Assembly: GCA_964465355.1 (NCBI GenBank)
Contig: CAYXJZ010000072.1
Span: forward strand, 1-18,175
Direction: 5' to 3'
Source of the DNA: JAABTL01 sp964465355
Lineage (GTDB): Bacteria; Deinococcota; Deinococci; Deinococcales; Trueperaceae
DNA length: 18,175 nucleotides
Below are positions 7,703-15,956 of this stretch, one piece after another (position 1 is the stretch's first letter; each line of letters starts with the position of its first letter). Under the pieces are notes generated by a model, which was not told the DNA's origin, did no database searches, and saw only the letters and a program-made list of their open reading frames with translations. The position numbers and the translations under genes are program-made.

Positions 7703-7732
7703 ATCATACACAGTAGGTTCACTCAGAACCAA
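7703..7732 (-). promoter_or_regulatory. Sigma70-like promoter of the peptide transport operon
   Basis: Reading the - strand, TTGGTT (7732-7727) is followed by an 18-base spacer and TATGAT (7708-7703), five of six matches to the -10 consensus. The start of transcription would be near 7696, giving a leader of about 54 bases before the ATG at 7642. This local AT-rich patch stands out in a GC-rich sequence. Confidence 0.6.
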
Positions 7733-7791
7733 CGGGGAATCTGAGTCTGCGCCCATCTGGTCTTCATGTTCTTCATCTTCGGGCGGTGGAC

Positions 7792-8916
7792 TCAGTCATC
7801 GGCGATGACCATGGCTGCACCGGCCGGTAGCGCAATACGGAGGCGCCTGCCCTGTTCGACCTCATGCTTGGAGCGCACTGCGATGTCGACCAGGACGGTG
7901 TCGTCCAGGCCGTCGACCCTCACCCACAGGCGAGCGTACGCGCCAAGGAAGGTGCCGGTCTGCACCGATCCGTCGAAGAGCCCGGCGCCTGCTGCCCTAC
8001 TGTCCCCTTCGGCCCCATCGCCAGCACCTTCGTCGCTCAAGGTTGCCGACGTCCACCATTCCGGTCTCACCAGCACCGACACCGCTTGGCCTGGTTGCCC
8101 GAGGCTGAAGGGGTCGCGGCACAGCAGCCTTTGTCCACCAAGCTCCACCTCGCAACGCAGCCCATCGGAGGCAAGACAGCGCCCGCGCAGCACGTTGGCC
8201 TGCCCGACGAAGTCGGCTACGAAGCGGTTGGCGGGCTCGTGGTACAGGGTCCACGGATCGCTGAACTGCTGCAGGCGGCCGTCCGACATGACCGCCACAT
8301 GGTCGGAGAGCCCCAAGGCTTCATCCTGGTCGTGGGTGACGTAGATGGTGGTGATGCCGAGAGCGCGCTGGATCTCCTTGAGCTCGGCCCGCACCCGCAC
8401 CCGCAGCTTGGCGTCGAGGTTGGAGAGCGGCTCGTCCATCAGCAGCACCTCTGGCTCCATGGCGATGGAGCGCCCAAGCGCCACCCGCTGCTGCTGGCCG
8501 CCGCTGAGCTCGTGCGGGTGCCGTTCGGCCAGCGCCGCCAGGCCGAGGAAGTCGAGCACCCGGTCCACCCGCTTGCGCCGCTCGACCGTCGGCAGCCGCC
8601 GCAGCTTGAGGCCGTAGCTCACGTTCTGCAGCACCGTCATGTGGGGGAAGAGGGCGTAGTCCTGGAAAACAATGGACACGTTCCTGCGGTGCGGCGGCAC
8701 GCCCCTCTGGCTGCGCCCGCCGATGCGGATGTCGCCTGCGTCGGGATCGAAGAAGCCGGCCAGCATGCGCAGGGTGGTGGTCTTGCCGCAGCCGCTCGGG
8801 CCGAGCAGGGTGGTGAAGCTGCCCTTGGCGATGTCGAGGCTGAGGCTGTCGACGGCCTTGGTGGCCCCGAACTGCTTGTCCACCTGCTGGATCTGCACGT
8901 GTGCGTCGCCGCTCAT
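7792..8916 (-). CDS. FbpC/PotA-type ABC transporter ATPase
   Basis: This 374-residue ATPase powers the adjacent fused permease. Walker A GPSGCGKT is at 39-46, the Q-loop glutamine at 85, the signature LSGGQQQR at 137-144, Walker B VLLMDE at 157-162, and the switch histidine at 195. A C-terminal TOBE-like regulatory region runs from about 240 to 370, as in FbpC, PotA and MalK. The ATG at 8916 is preceded by AAGGA 5 bases upstream, and the gap from the permease stop is 15 bases, so it is the third gene of the operon. The order binding protein, fused permease, ATPase is that of ferric iron (FbpABC/SfuABC) transporters. Related cassettes move polyamines, phosphonates, thiamine or hexose phosphates, so iron is probable but not proven. 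Confidence 0.92.
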   Translation of the reverse strand: MSGDAHVQIQQVDKQFGATKAVDSLSLDIAKGSFTTLLGPSGCGKTTTLRMLAGFFDPDAGDIRIGGRSQRGVPPHRRNVSIVFQDYALFPHMTVLQNVSYGLKLRRLPTVERRKRVDRVLDFLGLAALAERHPHELSGGQQQRVALGRSIAMEPEVLLMDEPLSNLDAKLRVRVRAELKEIQRALGITTIYVTHDQDEALGLSDHVAVMSDGRLQQFSDPWTLYHEPANRFVADFVGQANVLRGRCLASDGLRCEVELGGQRLLCRDPFSLGQPGQAVSVLVRPEWWTSATLSDEGAGDGAEGDSRAAGAGLFDGSVQTGTFLGAYARLWVRVDGLDDTVLVDIAVRSKHEVEQGRRLRIALPAGAAMVIADD

Positions 8917-8931
8917 GCCGGTCCTTTCATG

Positions 8932-10653
8932 TCAAGCATCGAAGATCCTGAAGCGGCGACCGAGCACCAGCCTGGCCAGGCCGAGGGCGACGAGGGCGAT
9001 GGCGATGAGGGCGGATGACAGCGCAGCCGCCCAGCCCCAGTAGCCCTGCTCGGCCAGGTTGAGGATGGAGGCAGAGGCCACCACGGTGCCGTGGGAGATG
9101 AGGAAGACCACCGCGCTCAGGGTGCCGATGGCCTTGACGAAGGTGTAGACCAGCGCCGCCGAGAAGGAGCTGCCGATCAGCGGCAGCACGACGTCGAAGA
9201 AGGTGCGCATGCCAGACGCGCCGAGGTCGTTGGCGCTCTCCTCGATCGACGGCGCGAGCTGCTGCAGGGTGGCGCTGCTGATGCGGTAGCCCACCGGCAG
9301 GTAGGAGAAGACCATGCTGATGACGATGATGGTGGCCGTGCCGGTGATCTGCAGCGGCGGGGTGTTGAAGGCAAGGATGTAGGAGATGCCGAGCAGCGTG
9401 CCGGGGATGGCGCCTGGCAGCAGGGCCACCAGGTCGAGCGTGCGGCCGAAGGGCACCCGCATGCGGTGCACCAGGTAGGCGGTGATGGTGGCGAGGAAGG
9501 CGCAGGCCAGGGCGGCCGAGCCGGCGAAGCGCAGGCTGTTCCACAGCTCGCCGGAGCGCCGGAAGACGTTGTCGAAGTTGCGCAGGGTGAAGCTGTAGTC
9601 CACGCCCCAGGTGGGGGTGAAGGCGCCGAGCAGGATGACCGCGTACTGCGCAAGGATGAACAGGGCGATCAGCAGGCAGAAGGCGAACAGGCCCCAGCGC
9701 AGCAGCGGATGCACCGGCGCAGCCTCCATACGCGAGCCCCGCCCACCCACGGTGACGTAACGCGCTGCGCTGCGGCCCTGCAGCCTGAGCTGCAACCAGA
9801 AGAAGGCGACGGCCGGTAGCAGCAGCGCAAGGCTGAGCACCGAGCCCATGCGCAGGTCGGCCCAGCCGGAGATCTGCTGGTAGGCCTCGGTGGCCAGCAC
9901 CCGGTAGCGGCCGGCGATGAGCATGGGGTTGCCGAAGTCGCCAAGCACCGCGATGGCCACCAGCAGAGCGGCTGCCGCCACGCCAGGCGTGGCAAGGGGC
10001 AGGACCACAGAGCGGAAGGTCTTCCAGCCGCTGGCGCCGAGGCTCTGCGACGCCCGCTCCAGGTTGGGGTTGATCGAGGCAAGTACCCCGCTGATGGCCA
10101 GGAAGGCGATGGGGAAGAAGGAGTTGGTCTGCGCCAACCACAGGCCGTGCCAACCGTAGATGTCGGTGCGCAGGCCGAGCAGCTCGTAGGTGACGATGCC
10201 CCTGCGGCCGAAGAGGAAGATGAAGGCGAGGCCGCTGACGAAGGGCGGCGTGATCAGCGACAGCATCGGCATCAGGCGGAAGAAGCCCGCCCACGGCACC
10301 TTGGCCTTGGTGATGGCGTAGGCGTAGACGAAGCCGAGCAGCACGGATGACACGGTGGCGAGGGCCGCCATCTGCAGGGTGTTGAGCATGGTGGTGCGCC
10401 AGCGCGGGGTGGTGGCCGCGCGCACCCAGTCCTCCCACCTTGGCGCTAGGCCCGCCATCAGCAGGGGATAGACCACGAACAGCCCAAGCAGCGCCGCCAC
10501 CAAGGTGAGCATCAAGGCCACGCCAGGGTCGCGGCGCCACAGGGTCAGCAGCCGCCACAGACCATGCGCCGGAGACCCGATGGCGGGTCTCCGGCGGCTG
10601 CTGGGCGATGGATGGGTGCCAGGCCCTTGGGTCGCTGGCCCCGGCTGGATCAA
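8932..10653 (-). CDS. FbpB-type fused two-domain ABC permease
   Basis: This 573-residue inner-membrane protein contains two BPD_transp_1 domains in one chain, the FbpB/SfuB arrangement. The first domain has its first helix at about 46-68 and an EAA loop at about 199-224 (ERASQSLGASG...PLATPG). The second runs from about 318 with an EAA loop at 471-493 (EESANDLGASG...VLPLIG). The two loops would dock the ATPase dimer. The only start that keeps the N-terminus ahead of helix 1 is a TTG at 10653, which overlaps the TGA of the binding-protein gene (TTGA). Residues 2-30 from that start are Pro, Gly, Ser and Arg-rich and read like translated spacer, and a 13-bp hairpin lies within them. The only in-frame alternatives lie at about residues 45-48, inside helix 1. 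The start is uncertain; the protein identity is firm. Confidence 0.88.
   Translation of the reverse strand: MIQPGPATQGPGTHPSPSSRRRPAIGSPAHGLWRLLTLWRRDPGVALMLTLVAALLGLFVVYPLLMAGLAPRWEDWVRAATTPRWRTTMLNTLQMAALATVSSVLLGFVYAYAITKAKVPWAGFFRLMPMLSLITPPFVSGLAFIFLFGRRGIVTYELLGLRTDIYGWHGLWLAQTNSFFPIAFLAISGVLASINPNLERASQSLGASGWKTFRSVVLPLATPGVAAAALLVAIAVLGDFGNPMLIAGRYRVLATEAYQQISGWADLRMGSVLSLALLLPAVAFFWLQLRLQGRSAARYVTVGGRGSRMEAAPVHPLLRWGLFAFCLLIALFILAQYAVILLGAFTPTWGVDYSFTLRNFDNVFRRSGELWNSLRFAGSAALACAFLATITAYLVHRMRVPFGRTLDLVALLPGAIPGTLLGISYILAFNTPPLQITGTATIIVISMVFSYLPVGYRISSATLQQLAPSIEESANDLGASGMRTFFDVVLPLIGSSFSAALVYTFVKAIGTLSAVVFLISHGTVVASASILNLAEQGYWGWAAALSSALIAIALVALGLARLVLGRRFRIFDA
10567..10596 (-). 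repeat. Perfect 13-bp hairpin downstream of the FbpA-type gene
   Basis: Bases 10567-10579 and 10584-10596 pair perfectly around a 4-base loop. On the - strand it begins 53 bases after the binding-protein stop and falls in the first 30 codons of the permease frame. Size, loop length and position closely match the hairpin after the peptide-binding-protein gene (6073-6102), although the sequences differ. This suggests a structural mRNA element rather than chance. Confidence 0.65.
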
Positions 10654-11690
10654 TCGACGATCGATTCCCAGCGGCGCAGGGTCTCTTCGCGCTGCGCCCC
10701 GGCCAGCTCGGCGTCGTAGTCGATCATGTCGATGGCGTCACGGGCGATGGCTGCCTCAGGCAGCAGCACGTCCGGGTGCAGCGGGGTGGTCAGCGAGAGG
10801 TCCGTGTAGGCCTGCTGCGCCTGCACGCCGAGGATGAAGTCGACGAAGCGACGGGCGTTCTCGGGGTTGGGGCCGCCCTCGATGATGGACACGGCGCCCA
10901 CCTCACCCCCGGTGCCTGGCGGCACCACCAGCGTGACGGGGAAGCCCTGCTCGATGTTGCGACTCAGGGAGTGGACGAAGGCCACGCCGATGATGTACTC
11001 GCCGGTGCCCACCATGCGCGGCGGGGCGGCACCGCTGGAGGGGAACTGGCCCACCAGCGGGGTGAGCTGCTCCAGGTAGGCCCAGCCGGCGTCCCAGCCC
11101 AGCCGCTGGAGTTGGGTCTGCAGGAAGAGGTAGGAGGTGGAGGAGGCCACCGGGTCGGTGAGCACGATCTCGCCGGCGAAGTCGGCGTCGATCAGGTCCT
11201 CCCATGTGCTGGGCAGTGGCTTGTCGCCGTATTCCTGCTGGTAGCGCTCCTGGTGGATGCCGAGGCCGAGGGCGGTGAGGTAGAAGCCCGACCACAGGCC
11301 TTCGGCGTCCTGGGCGTTGGCTGGCAGGTAGTCGCCCACCGGCGAGAGGTAGGGGGCCAGCACGCCTTCGAGCCCCATGGAGATGTGCAGGTTGCTCGCG
11401 CCGCCAAGCACCACGTCGGCCTGCGGTGCGCGCGCCTCGGCGATCACGCGGGTGACGATCTCGCCGCCTGCGCCGCGGATGAACTGCACGTCGATGCCCG
11501 TCTCCTCGCGGAAGAGGCGGGTGAGCAGCTCGGCGTCCTGGTCCTGGACGATGGCGTAGACCAGCAGTTGGCCTTGGGCGGCGGCCGAGCCCAGCCAGGC
11601 GGTGGCGGCCAGGAGCAGGGCGGTGGCCAGGCGCAGCGCTAAGCGGCCGGCGCGTGGGGCGGGAGCGGGATCCGTCTTATCAAATCGCAT
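10650..11690 (-). CDS. FbpA/AfuA-type ABC transporter substrate-binding protein
   Basis: This 346-residue protein has a twin-positive N-terminus, a hydrophobic core at about 21-34 and a likely cleavage in SAAAQG (35-40). The mature part begins QLLVYAIVQDQDAELL and continues FREETGIDVQFIRG and ADVVLGG, the pattern of family 1 binding proteins of the ferric iron/AfuA group. The frame extends 52 codons upstream, but the ATG at 11690 has GGAGG 7 bases before it (11698-11702) and gives the signal peptide. The adjacent iron-chelating tyrosine pair (YY) found in classical FbpA proteins is absent from the translation, so the ligand could be ferric iron bound differently or another small anion. It leads the operon with the fused permease and ATPase. 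Confidence 0.87.
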   Translation of the reverse strand: MRFDKTDPAPAPRAGRLALRLATALLLAATAWLGSAAAQGQLLVYAIVQDQDAELLTRLFREETGIDVQFIRGAGGEIVTRVIAEARAPQADVVLGGASNLHISMGLEGVLAPYLSPVGDYLPANAQDAEGLWSGFYLTALGLGIHQERYQQEYGDKPLPSTWEDLIDADFAGEIVLTDPVASSTSYLFLQTQLQRLGWDAGWAYLEQLTPLVGQFPSSGAAPPRMVGTGEYIIGVAFVHSLSRNIEQGFPVTLVVPPGTGGEVGAVSIIEGGPNPENARRFVDFILGVQAQQAYTDLSLTTPLHPDVLLPEAAIARDAIDMIDYDAELAGAQREETLRRWESIVD

Positions 11691-11852
11691 GAACGTACCT
11701 CCGGTGCTTGGCCTCGGTCGGCAGGCGACCTCGTCGGCTCGGGCCATGACAGTTCCTTGACGAATCAGGTTACGCCTTCGCCCAGCCGCAGGGCGGTGGT
11801 GGGGGAGGTTGGGGGATACAGCCACCGGTGCACGGCCTTGCTGCAAGCCGCC
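11691..11852 (-). promoter_or_regulatory. Upstream region of the FbpABC-type operon
   Basis: These 162 bases separate the flavoenzyme gene from the binding-protein gene, both on the - strand. The ribosome site GGAGG at 11698-11702 is clear. A weak hairpin (11834-11840 with 11844-11850, one bulged base, 3-base loop) lies just after the flavoenzyme stop and could be a terminator. An 8-base palindrome CACCGGTG is at 11823-11830. I see no convincing -35/-10 pair and no recognisable Fur, DtxR or MntR operator, so the promoter is only inferred from position. Confidence 0.35.
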
Positions 11853-13298
11853 TCAGGTCCCCAAGGCCTCGAGCAGTTCGAGGTAGCCGGGCCCGGGCAG
11901 GGGGTAGGGCCCCGCGTCGGCCGCCAGCTCGCGCACCCGCGCACCCACGGTCGTGGGTCGTTCATAGGCCTGCGCCTGCGTCAGCAGAAGGAAGGCGGTG
12001 CCGGCTGAGCCAAGCGCCAGTTCCGCGTCCTTCAGCTCGGCGCTGCGACCGGCCTGCAGCTCGCGCCAGCTCTGGTCCTGGTCGTAGCTCTGGCCACTGG
12101 CATCGGCCTCCATCTCGGCCAAGCGGTGGCGGGTGAACCACATCGAGCGCTGCAGCAGCCCGTCCAGCGCCTCCTCGCCTAGTCGCTCGAAACGCAGGCT
12201 CAGGCCGAGCGGGTCGGACTCGGCCGGCGCCTCACGCAGTGCCTGCCGCAGGCAGCGGGCGTGGATCAGGCCCATGGTGGTGCCGCGCCCGAGGGAGGGA
12301 TCGGTGCAGGCCCAGGCGTCGCCGAGCAGCAGCAGGCCGCTGATGGGCGGCTGCGCCCTGGCCGCCGAGCCGTGCCGGCTGCCCGGCAGCCGGCGGACAC
12401 GGTCGTGCAGGGCGGACGTCACGCCCACGTCCTCGCCAAGCGCCTCGCCTTCCGCCCAATGGGCGGCCATGGGGTAGAGGGAGATGGCCCTTCGCCAGAC
12501 GGCGGGATCGCGCAGCCGCCGCAGCCGCCGGTCGGCGGCGTTGGCCACGAAGGCCACCGAGTGGTGGCCCCCGTCGGCGGGCAGGGTGATGATCGACAGG
12601 CTCTGGTAGGGCTGGAGGATGCTCGCCCGCAGCTCGGGCGGACGACCGTCTACGCTGCGGAAGTGGCGGCTGTAGTACACCGAGCTGCCCTCGGCTCGCT
12701 GTTCCTCCAAGCCCGGCAACCCAGCGGCCGCCAGCCAGACGGGCAGGGGAGAGCGCCTGCCCAGTGCGTCCACGACCACGTCCGCTGTCCAGGTGCGACC
12801 CGATGCACCGGCCGCGCCGCGCACCCTTGGCGGGGCGGAACCGTCGCCCCCATCGACCAGCAGGCCGCGCAGCCGTTCGCCGCGCTGCACCGTGATGCCG
12901 GGTGTGGCGGCTGCCAGGCGGGCCAAGGCGGCCTCCAGCACAGGCCGGCGCGCGGTGACCGTCTCGAAACGCGGATCGAGGCCATGCTCCCCGTTCGCCG
13001 CCAGGATCGCTGGGTAGGCCTGCAGCATGTTGATCCTGAGGCCACCCGCCGCTTCCAGCAGAGGGATCAGCTCCGGCAGCTCCTCTTCGGCCAGTTGGCG
13101 CCACAGCGGCAGGTTGAGGTGGATCTGGCGGAACTGGTGGACGCCTGGCCGCGGCCAGGCGCCCCATGCCGCCGCCGGGTCGTCGGGCGGATGCGCAGGA
13201 TCGCGCTCCAGGACGGTGACGCGGTGCCCGTCGCGGGCCAGCAGCATGGCGCAGCTCAGGCCCGTCAGGCCGGCGCCGAGGATGAGGACGTGGCTCAC
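11853..13298 (-). CDS. FAD-dependent oxidoreductase/monooxygenase
   Basis: This 481-residue protein begins with the dinucleotide-binding motif GAGLTG (8-13), and LERD (30-33) supplies the acidic residue for the adenosine ribose. A mid-chain VVVDALGRRSP (175-185) corresponds to the DG-type motif of p-hydroxybenzoate hydroxylase-like enzymes. LLLLGDAWACTDPSLGRGTTMG (322-343) contains the GD motif that contacts FAD. The fold class therefore includes aromatic monooxygenases, halogenases and geranylgeranyl reductase-like enzymes. The halogenase WxWxIP signature is absent. No signal peptide or membrane segment is seen. The start is GTG at 13298, with little ribosome site. It lies between two iron-uptake operons and is divergent from a CPBP protease gene. 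Its substrate is unknown, and any part in siderophore or pigment chemistry is speculation. Confidence 0.85.
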   Translation of the reverse strand: MSHVLILGAGLTGLSCAMLLARDGHRVTVLERDPAHPPDDPAAAWGAWPRPGVHQFRQIHLNLPLWRQLAEEELPELIPLLEAAGGLRINMLQAYPAILAANGEHGLDPRFETVTARRPVLEAALARLAAATPGITVQRGERLRGLLVDGGDGSAPPRVRGAAGASGRTWTADVVVDALGRRSPLPVWLAAAGLPGLEEQRAEGSSVYYSRHFRSVDGRPPELRASILQPYQSLSIITLPADGGHHSVAFVANAADRRLRRLRDPAVWRRAISLYPMAAHWAEGEALGEDVGVTSALHDRVRRLPGSRHGSAARAQPPISGLLLLGDAWACTDPSLGRGTTMGLIHARCLRQALREAPAESDPLGLSLRFERLGEEALDGLLQRSMWFTRHRLAEMEADASGQSYDQDQSWRELQAGRSAELKDAELALGSAGTAFLLLTQAQAYERPTTVGARVRELAADAGPYPLPGPGYLELLEALGT

Positions 13299-13352
13299 TG
13301 GCAGAGCCTATCCGCTGCTGCCGGGCAGCTTCGGTCGCGCAAGGACGAGCGT

Positions 13353-13361
13353 TGGTATCCT
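13353..13361 (+). promoter_or_regulatory. Extended -10 promoter candidate for the CPBP protease gene
   Basis: TGG directly followed by TATCCT (13356-13361) gives the TGn-TATnnT pattern of an extended -10 element; a -35 is not well conserved. Transcription would start near 13368, leaving about 60 bases of leader before the GTG at 13430. This argues against the possible TTG start at 13352. Confidence 0.4.
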
Positions 13362-13429
13362 ATGCGTCGGCCTGTCGTGGACCGGGGGACCGCGGCGCCA
13401 CATCCCCGTTGTTCGTGGAGGTCCAGCGC

Positions 13430-14290
13430 GTGGCAGGTCTCAGGTCATTGGTGCGGCGGCAGCCGGTGCTGCTCGGTTTCGTCCTCATGTTCCTCTTCAC
13501 CTGGCCGGTCGAGCTGTGGCGGGCTGCCGCCTCGCGCGGCTGGGTGACGGTCTGGCCACCCGAGCCGTTGGCCATCTTCGTGGGCTGGGGCTTCGTCTTC
13601 GCCGCCCTCATCCTGACAGCCATGGTCGACGGTCGCAGCGGCCTGCGCGAGCTGGGCCGCCGTCTGCTGCTCTGGCGGGTGGGCCTGCGCTGGTACCTGG
13701 TCGCGCTGTTCGCCTTCGTCGTGGTCGACCTGTTGGCGCTCGGCCTTGCCTCCTGGCTGGGCGGTACGCCGCTTGACTTCTCCGGGGTCTACGCCCACGG
13801 CCTCTTCGGGCCCACCGAGGCGCTGTGGGTCTTCGTCCTGCCCTTCTTCATCTTCGATGCGGTGGCCAACGGCGAGGAACTGGGCTGGCGCGGCTACGCC
13901 CTGCCAAGGCTGCTGCGGCAACACAGTGCGCTGCTGGCCAGCCTCATCCTCGGCCTCGTATGGGCGGTGTGGCACCTGCCCAAGTTCCTGGTGGTGGGCG
14001 GCACCCACGAGGGCTTCCTCTGGTTCCTGCTCGACGTGCTGGCCAAGGCCGTGCTGTTCACCTGGCTCTACCAGCACACCCGCGGCAGCCTGCTGCTTGC
14101 CATCCTCTTCCATGCATCCATCAACACATCGGCGGTGTTCCTGCCGATCATGACAGCCGTGAGCGGAGAGGCCCTTCCCTTCGTGCTGAGCGTGTGCATC
14201 AAGCTGGTGTGGGCGGCCGCGATCGTGCTGAGCCAGGGGGCCAGGCACCTGTCCAAGGACCCTTGGGTCCTGAGGCCACAGACGGGCTGA
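13430..14290 (+). CDS. CPBP-family intramembrane glutamic endopeptidase
   Basis: This 286-residue multi-spanning membrane protein has the CPBP (Abi/CAAX-protease-like) motif set. GEELGWRGY at 148-156 provides the EExxxR (E149, E150, R154), WHLPKF at 181-186 the first histidine, and FHASINT at 227-233 the HxxxN (H228, N232). About eight hydrophobic helices span residues 12 to 268. Members of the family cleave prenylated or membrane proteins, or protect against bacteriocins. The frame is open from a TTG at 13352, but GTG 13430 has an ideal GGAGG 8 bases upstream (13417-13421) and lies after the candidate promoter. It converges with the SIP gene and is alone in its operon. Its substrate cannot be told. 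Confidence 0.88.
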   Translation: MAGLRSLVRRQPVLLGFVLMFLFTWPVELWRAAASRGWVTVWPPEPLAIFVGWGFVFAALILTAMVDGRSGLRELGRRLLLWRVGLRWYLVALFAFVVVDLLALGLASWLGGTPLDFSGVYAHGLFGPTEALWVFVLPFFIFDAVANGEELGWRGYALPRLLRQHSALLASLILGLVWAVWHLPKFLVVGGTHEGFLWFLLDVLAKAVLFTWLYQHTRGSLLLAILFHASINTSAVFLPIMTAVSGEALPFVLSVCIKLVWAAAIVLSQGARHLSKDPWVLRPQTG

Positions 14291-14332
14291 GCCGCGCAGC
14301 GTCCGTCGGCGACTGGCCGGGTGCGGGACGGT

Positions 14333-15163
14333 TCAGGCGGGCGTGTCGCTCACGTACCGCCAGTAGGTCACGGCGCTGATGCGGTCCTTGGGCCAGTCCA
14401 GCTCCTGCCGCAGCGCATGGTTCAGCGCCGTGGCCATGCCTGCCTCGCCCGCCGCATAGACGTAGGGATGCTCGCCGGCCGGCAGGGAGCCTAGGACCGT
14501 GGCCAGCGCCAAGCGGCCAGGTAGCGCTTCGGCGTCCTGGCGTGGCAGCCAGCGAACCTCCACCCCGGCCGGCGCCTTCAGCGCTTGGACGTCATCTTGG
14601 TGGGGGACCTCGATGAAGGCCTGCCCCTTGGCCTCCGGCGGCAAGGAGCGCAGGATGCCGGCGACGGCGGGCATGGCGGTCTCGTCGCCGATGAGCAGGA
14701 CGCCTGCGGCGGCCAACTCCGGCCGGAAGATGAGGCCCTGGTCCAGCAGGCCCAGCCGCTGGCCCGGCTCCGCCGTCTGCGCCCAGGTCGACAGCGGGCC
14801 CGTGGCGGGCTGGCCCGGCTCGCCGTGGACGACGACGTCGACGTCGATCTCAGGGCCGCCCTCGCCGTCCGGCCGATGGTCGCGGACGGTGACGTAGCGC
14901 ATGCAGGGGCGCTGCGCATCCGGGGTGGCCAGGTACTGCTGGTACCAGAGATGGTCGTGGTTGCCGCTAGGCAGGCGCAGATGCTCCTGGCCACCACGCG
15001 GCATGAACAGCCGGAACCACTGATCGAAGCCCCGCTGCTCGAAGCGCTCGAGGCCTCCGCCTGCCAGCGTCAGGCGCGCGAAGGAGGGGCTGAGCCGCTG
15101 ACGACGGCGCAGTGTGGTGGTGAGCACCTCCGCCTGCTTGGCTTCTGCACGTTTAGACCCCAT
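14333..15163 (-). CDS. Siderophore-interacting protein (ferric-siderophore flavin reductase)
   Basis: This 276-residue protein is of the SIP/ViuB family, which uses FAD and NAD(P)H to reduce Fe(III) inside imported siderophores in the cytoplasm. The FAD-binding beta-barrel half carries the arginine-aromatic-threonine motif MRYVTVR (88-94), IDVDVVVHG (106-114) and the block ATGPLSTWA (120-128). The NAD(P)-binding half has LLIGDETAMPAVAGIL (156-171), YVYAAGEAGMATALN (234-248) and the family's closing AVTYWR (264-269). The frame extends 43 codons upstream inside the ATPase gene. The ATG at 15163 gives the expected length and overlaps the ATPase stop by 11 bases, so translation is coupled. It is the last gene of the siderophore uptake operon. 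Confidence 0.92.
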   Translation of the reverse strand: MGSKRAEAKQAEVLTTTLRRRQRLSPSFARLTLAGGGLERFEQRGFDQWFRLFMPRGGQEHLRLPSGNHDHLWYQQYLATPDAQRPCMRYVTVRDHRPDGEGGPEIDVDVVVHGEPGQPATGPLSTWAQTAEPGQRLGLLDQGLIFRPELAAAGVLLIGDETAMPAVAGILRSLPPEAKGQAFIEVPHQDDVQALKAPAGVEVRWLPRQDAEALPGRLALATVLGSLPAGEHPYVYAAGEAGMATALNHALRQELDWPKDRISAVTYWRYVSDTPA

Positions 15164-15956
15164 GGTGATGACGGCCGATGGGCAGCATGTGGGGGCGGCC
15201 AGAGAGCGGGTCGGCGATGATCCTGCTCTCCATGCCGAACACAGCTCGAACGGTCTCCTCGGTGAGCACGTTGGCAGGCTCCCCGCAGACATGAAGCCGT
15301 CCGCCTGCGAGGGCGACCAAGCGATCGGCGTAGCGGGCCGCCAGGTTGAGGTCGTGCAGCACCATGACGATGGTGGTGCCCCTGGCCCTGTTCAGGTCCG
15401 TGAGCAGGTCGAGCACCTCGATCTGATGGCTGACGTCGAGGAAGGTGGTGGGCTCGTCAAGGAGCAGGAGATCGGTCCCCTGGGCGAGCGCCATGGCGAT
15501 CCACACGCGCTGGCGTTGCCCGCCTGAGAGCTCGTCGACCGGTCGTTCGGCCAGGTCGCTGGTCCGGGTCGCCTCCATGGCGGCGGCCACGGCCTCGTCG
15601 TCCCGCCTGCTCCACCTGGAGAACATGCCGTGATGGGGGTGCCGCCCGCGGCCGATCAGATCGGCGACGGTGATCCCCTCCGGCGCGATGGGGGATTGGG
15701 GGAGCAGGCCGAGCGTGCGGGCCAGCTGCTTGGCCGGCATCCGGTGGACGGCCTTGCCGTCGAGCAGGACGTGCCCCCTGCTGGGTGACAGGAGTCGGGA
15801 CATGGCCCGCAGCAGGGTCGACTTCCCGCAGGCGTTGGCGCCGACGATGGCGGTGATCCTGCCTGGCAGCAGTTCCAGATCGACGCCTTCGAGCACAGAG
15901 CGGTCGCCGTAGCCGGCGAACAGGTTGTCGACGAGCAGCGAATGATGCGATGTCAC
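15153..15956 (-). CDS. FepC/FecE-type ferric-siderophore ABC transporter ATPase
   Basis: This 267-residue ATPase has Walker A GANACGKST at 39-47, the Q-loop at 87, the signature LSGGQRQR at 143-150, Walker B LLLLDEP at 163-169 and the switch histidine at 201. NACGKST is a hallmark of siderophore, heme and B12 importers, which usually read GPNACGKST; here the proline is alanine. The region RGRHPHHGMFSRWSRRD (103-119) is also typical of FepC. The start is GTG at 15956 with GGAGG 6 bases upstream (15963-15967), overlapping the preceding permease stop as GTGA. It drives the two FecCD permeases that precede it. Confidence 0.93.
   Translation of the reverse strand: MTSHHSLLVDNLFAGYGDRSVLEGVDLELLPGRITAIVGANACGKSTLLRAMSRLLSPSRGHVLLDGKAVHRMPAKQLARTLGLLPQSPIAPEGITVADLIGRGRHPHHGMFSRWSRRDDEAVAAAMEATRTSDLAERPVDELSGGQRQRVWIAMALAQGTDLLLLDEPTTFLDVSHQIEVLDLLTDLNRARGTTIVMVLHDLNLAARYADRLVALAGGRLHVCGEPANVLTEETVRAVFGMESRIIADPLSGRPHMLPIGRHHHGV

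Noticed and set aside
7741..7795. Interrupted inverted repeat (7741-7747 with 7789-7795, and 7750-7754 with 7781-7785) at the end of the FbpC-type gene
   Set aside because: It has a long loop, an internal mismatch and no T-run, and it overlaps the stop; too weak to call a terminator.
8927..10558. A 543-codon open frame on the same strand as the fused permease
   Set aside because: It is His/Arg/Pro-rich with no membrane helices, while the overlapping frame is a clear two-domain permease.
13352..13429. A 26-codon extension of the CPBP protease from a TTG
   Set aside because: The TTG overlaps the likely -10 element, and the GTG at 13430 has a well-spaced GGAGG.
14291..14332. Expected terminator between the converging CPBP and SIP genes
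   Set aside because: Only short, imperfect stems are present in these 42 bases; no supported hairpin was found.
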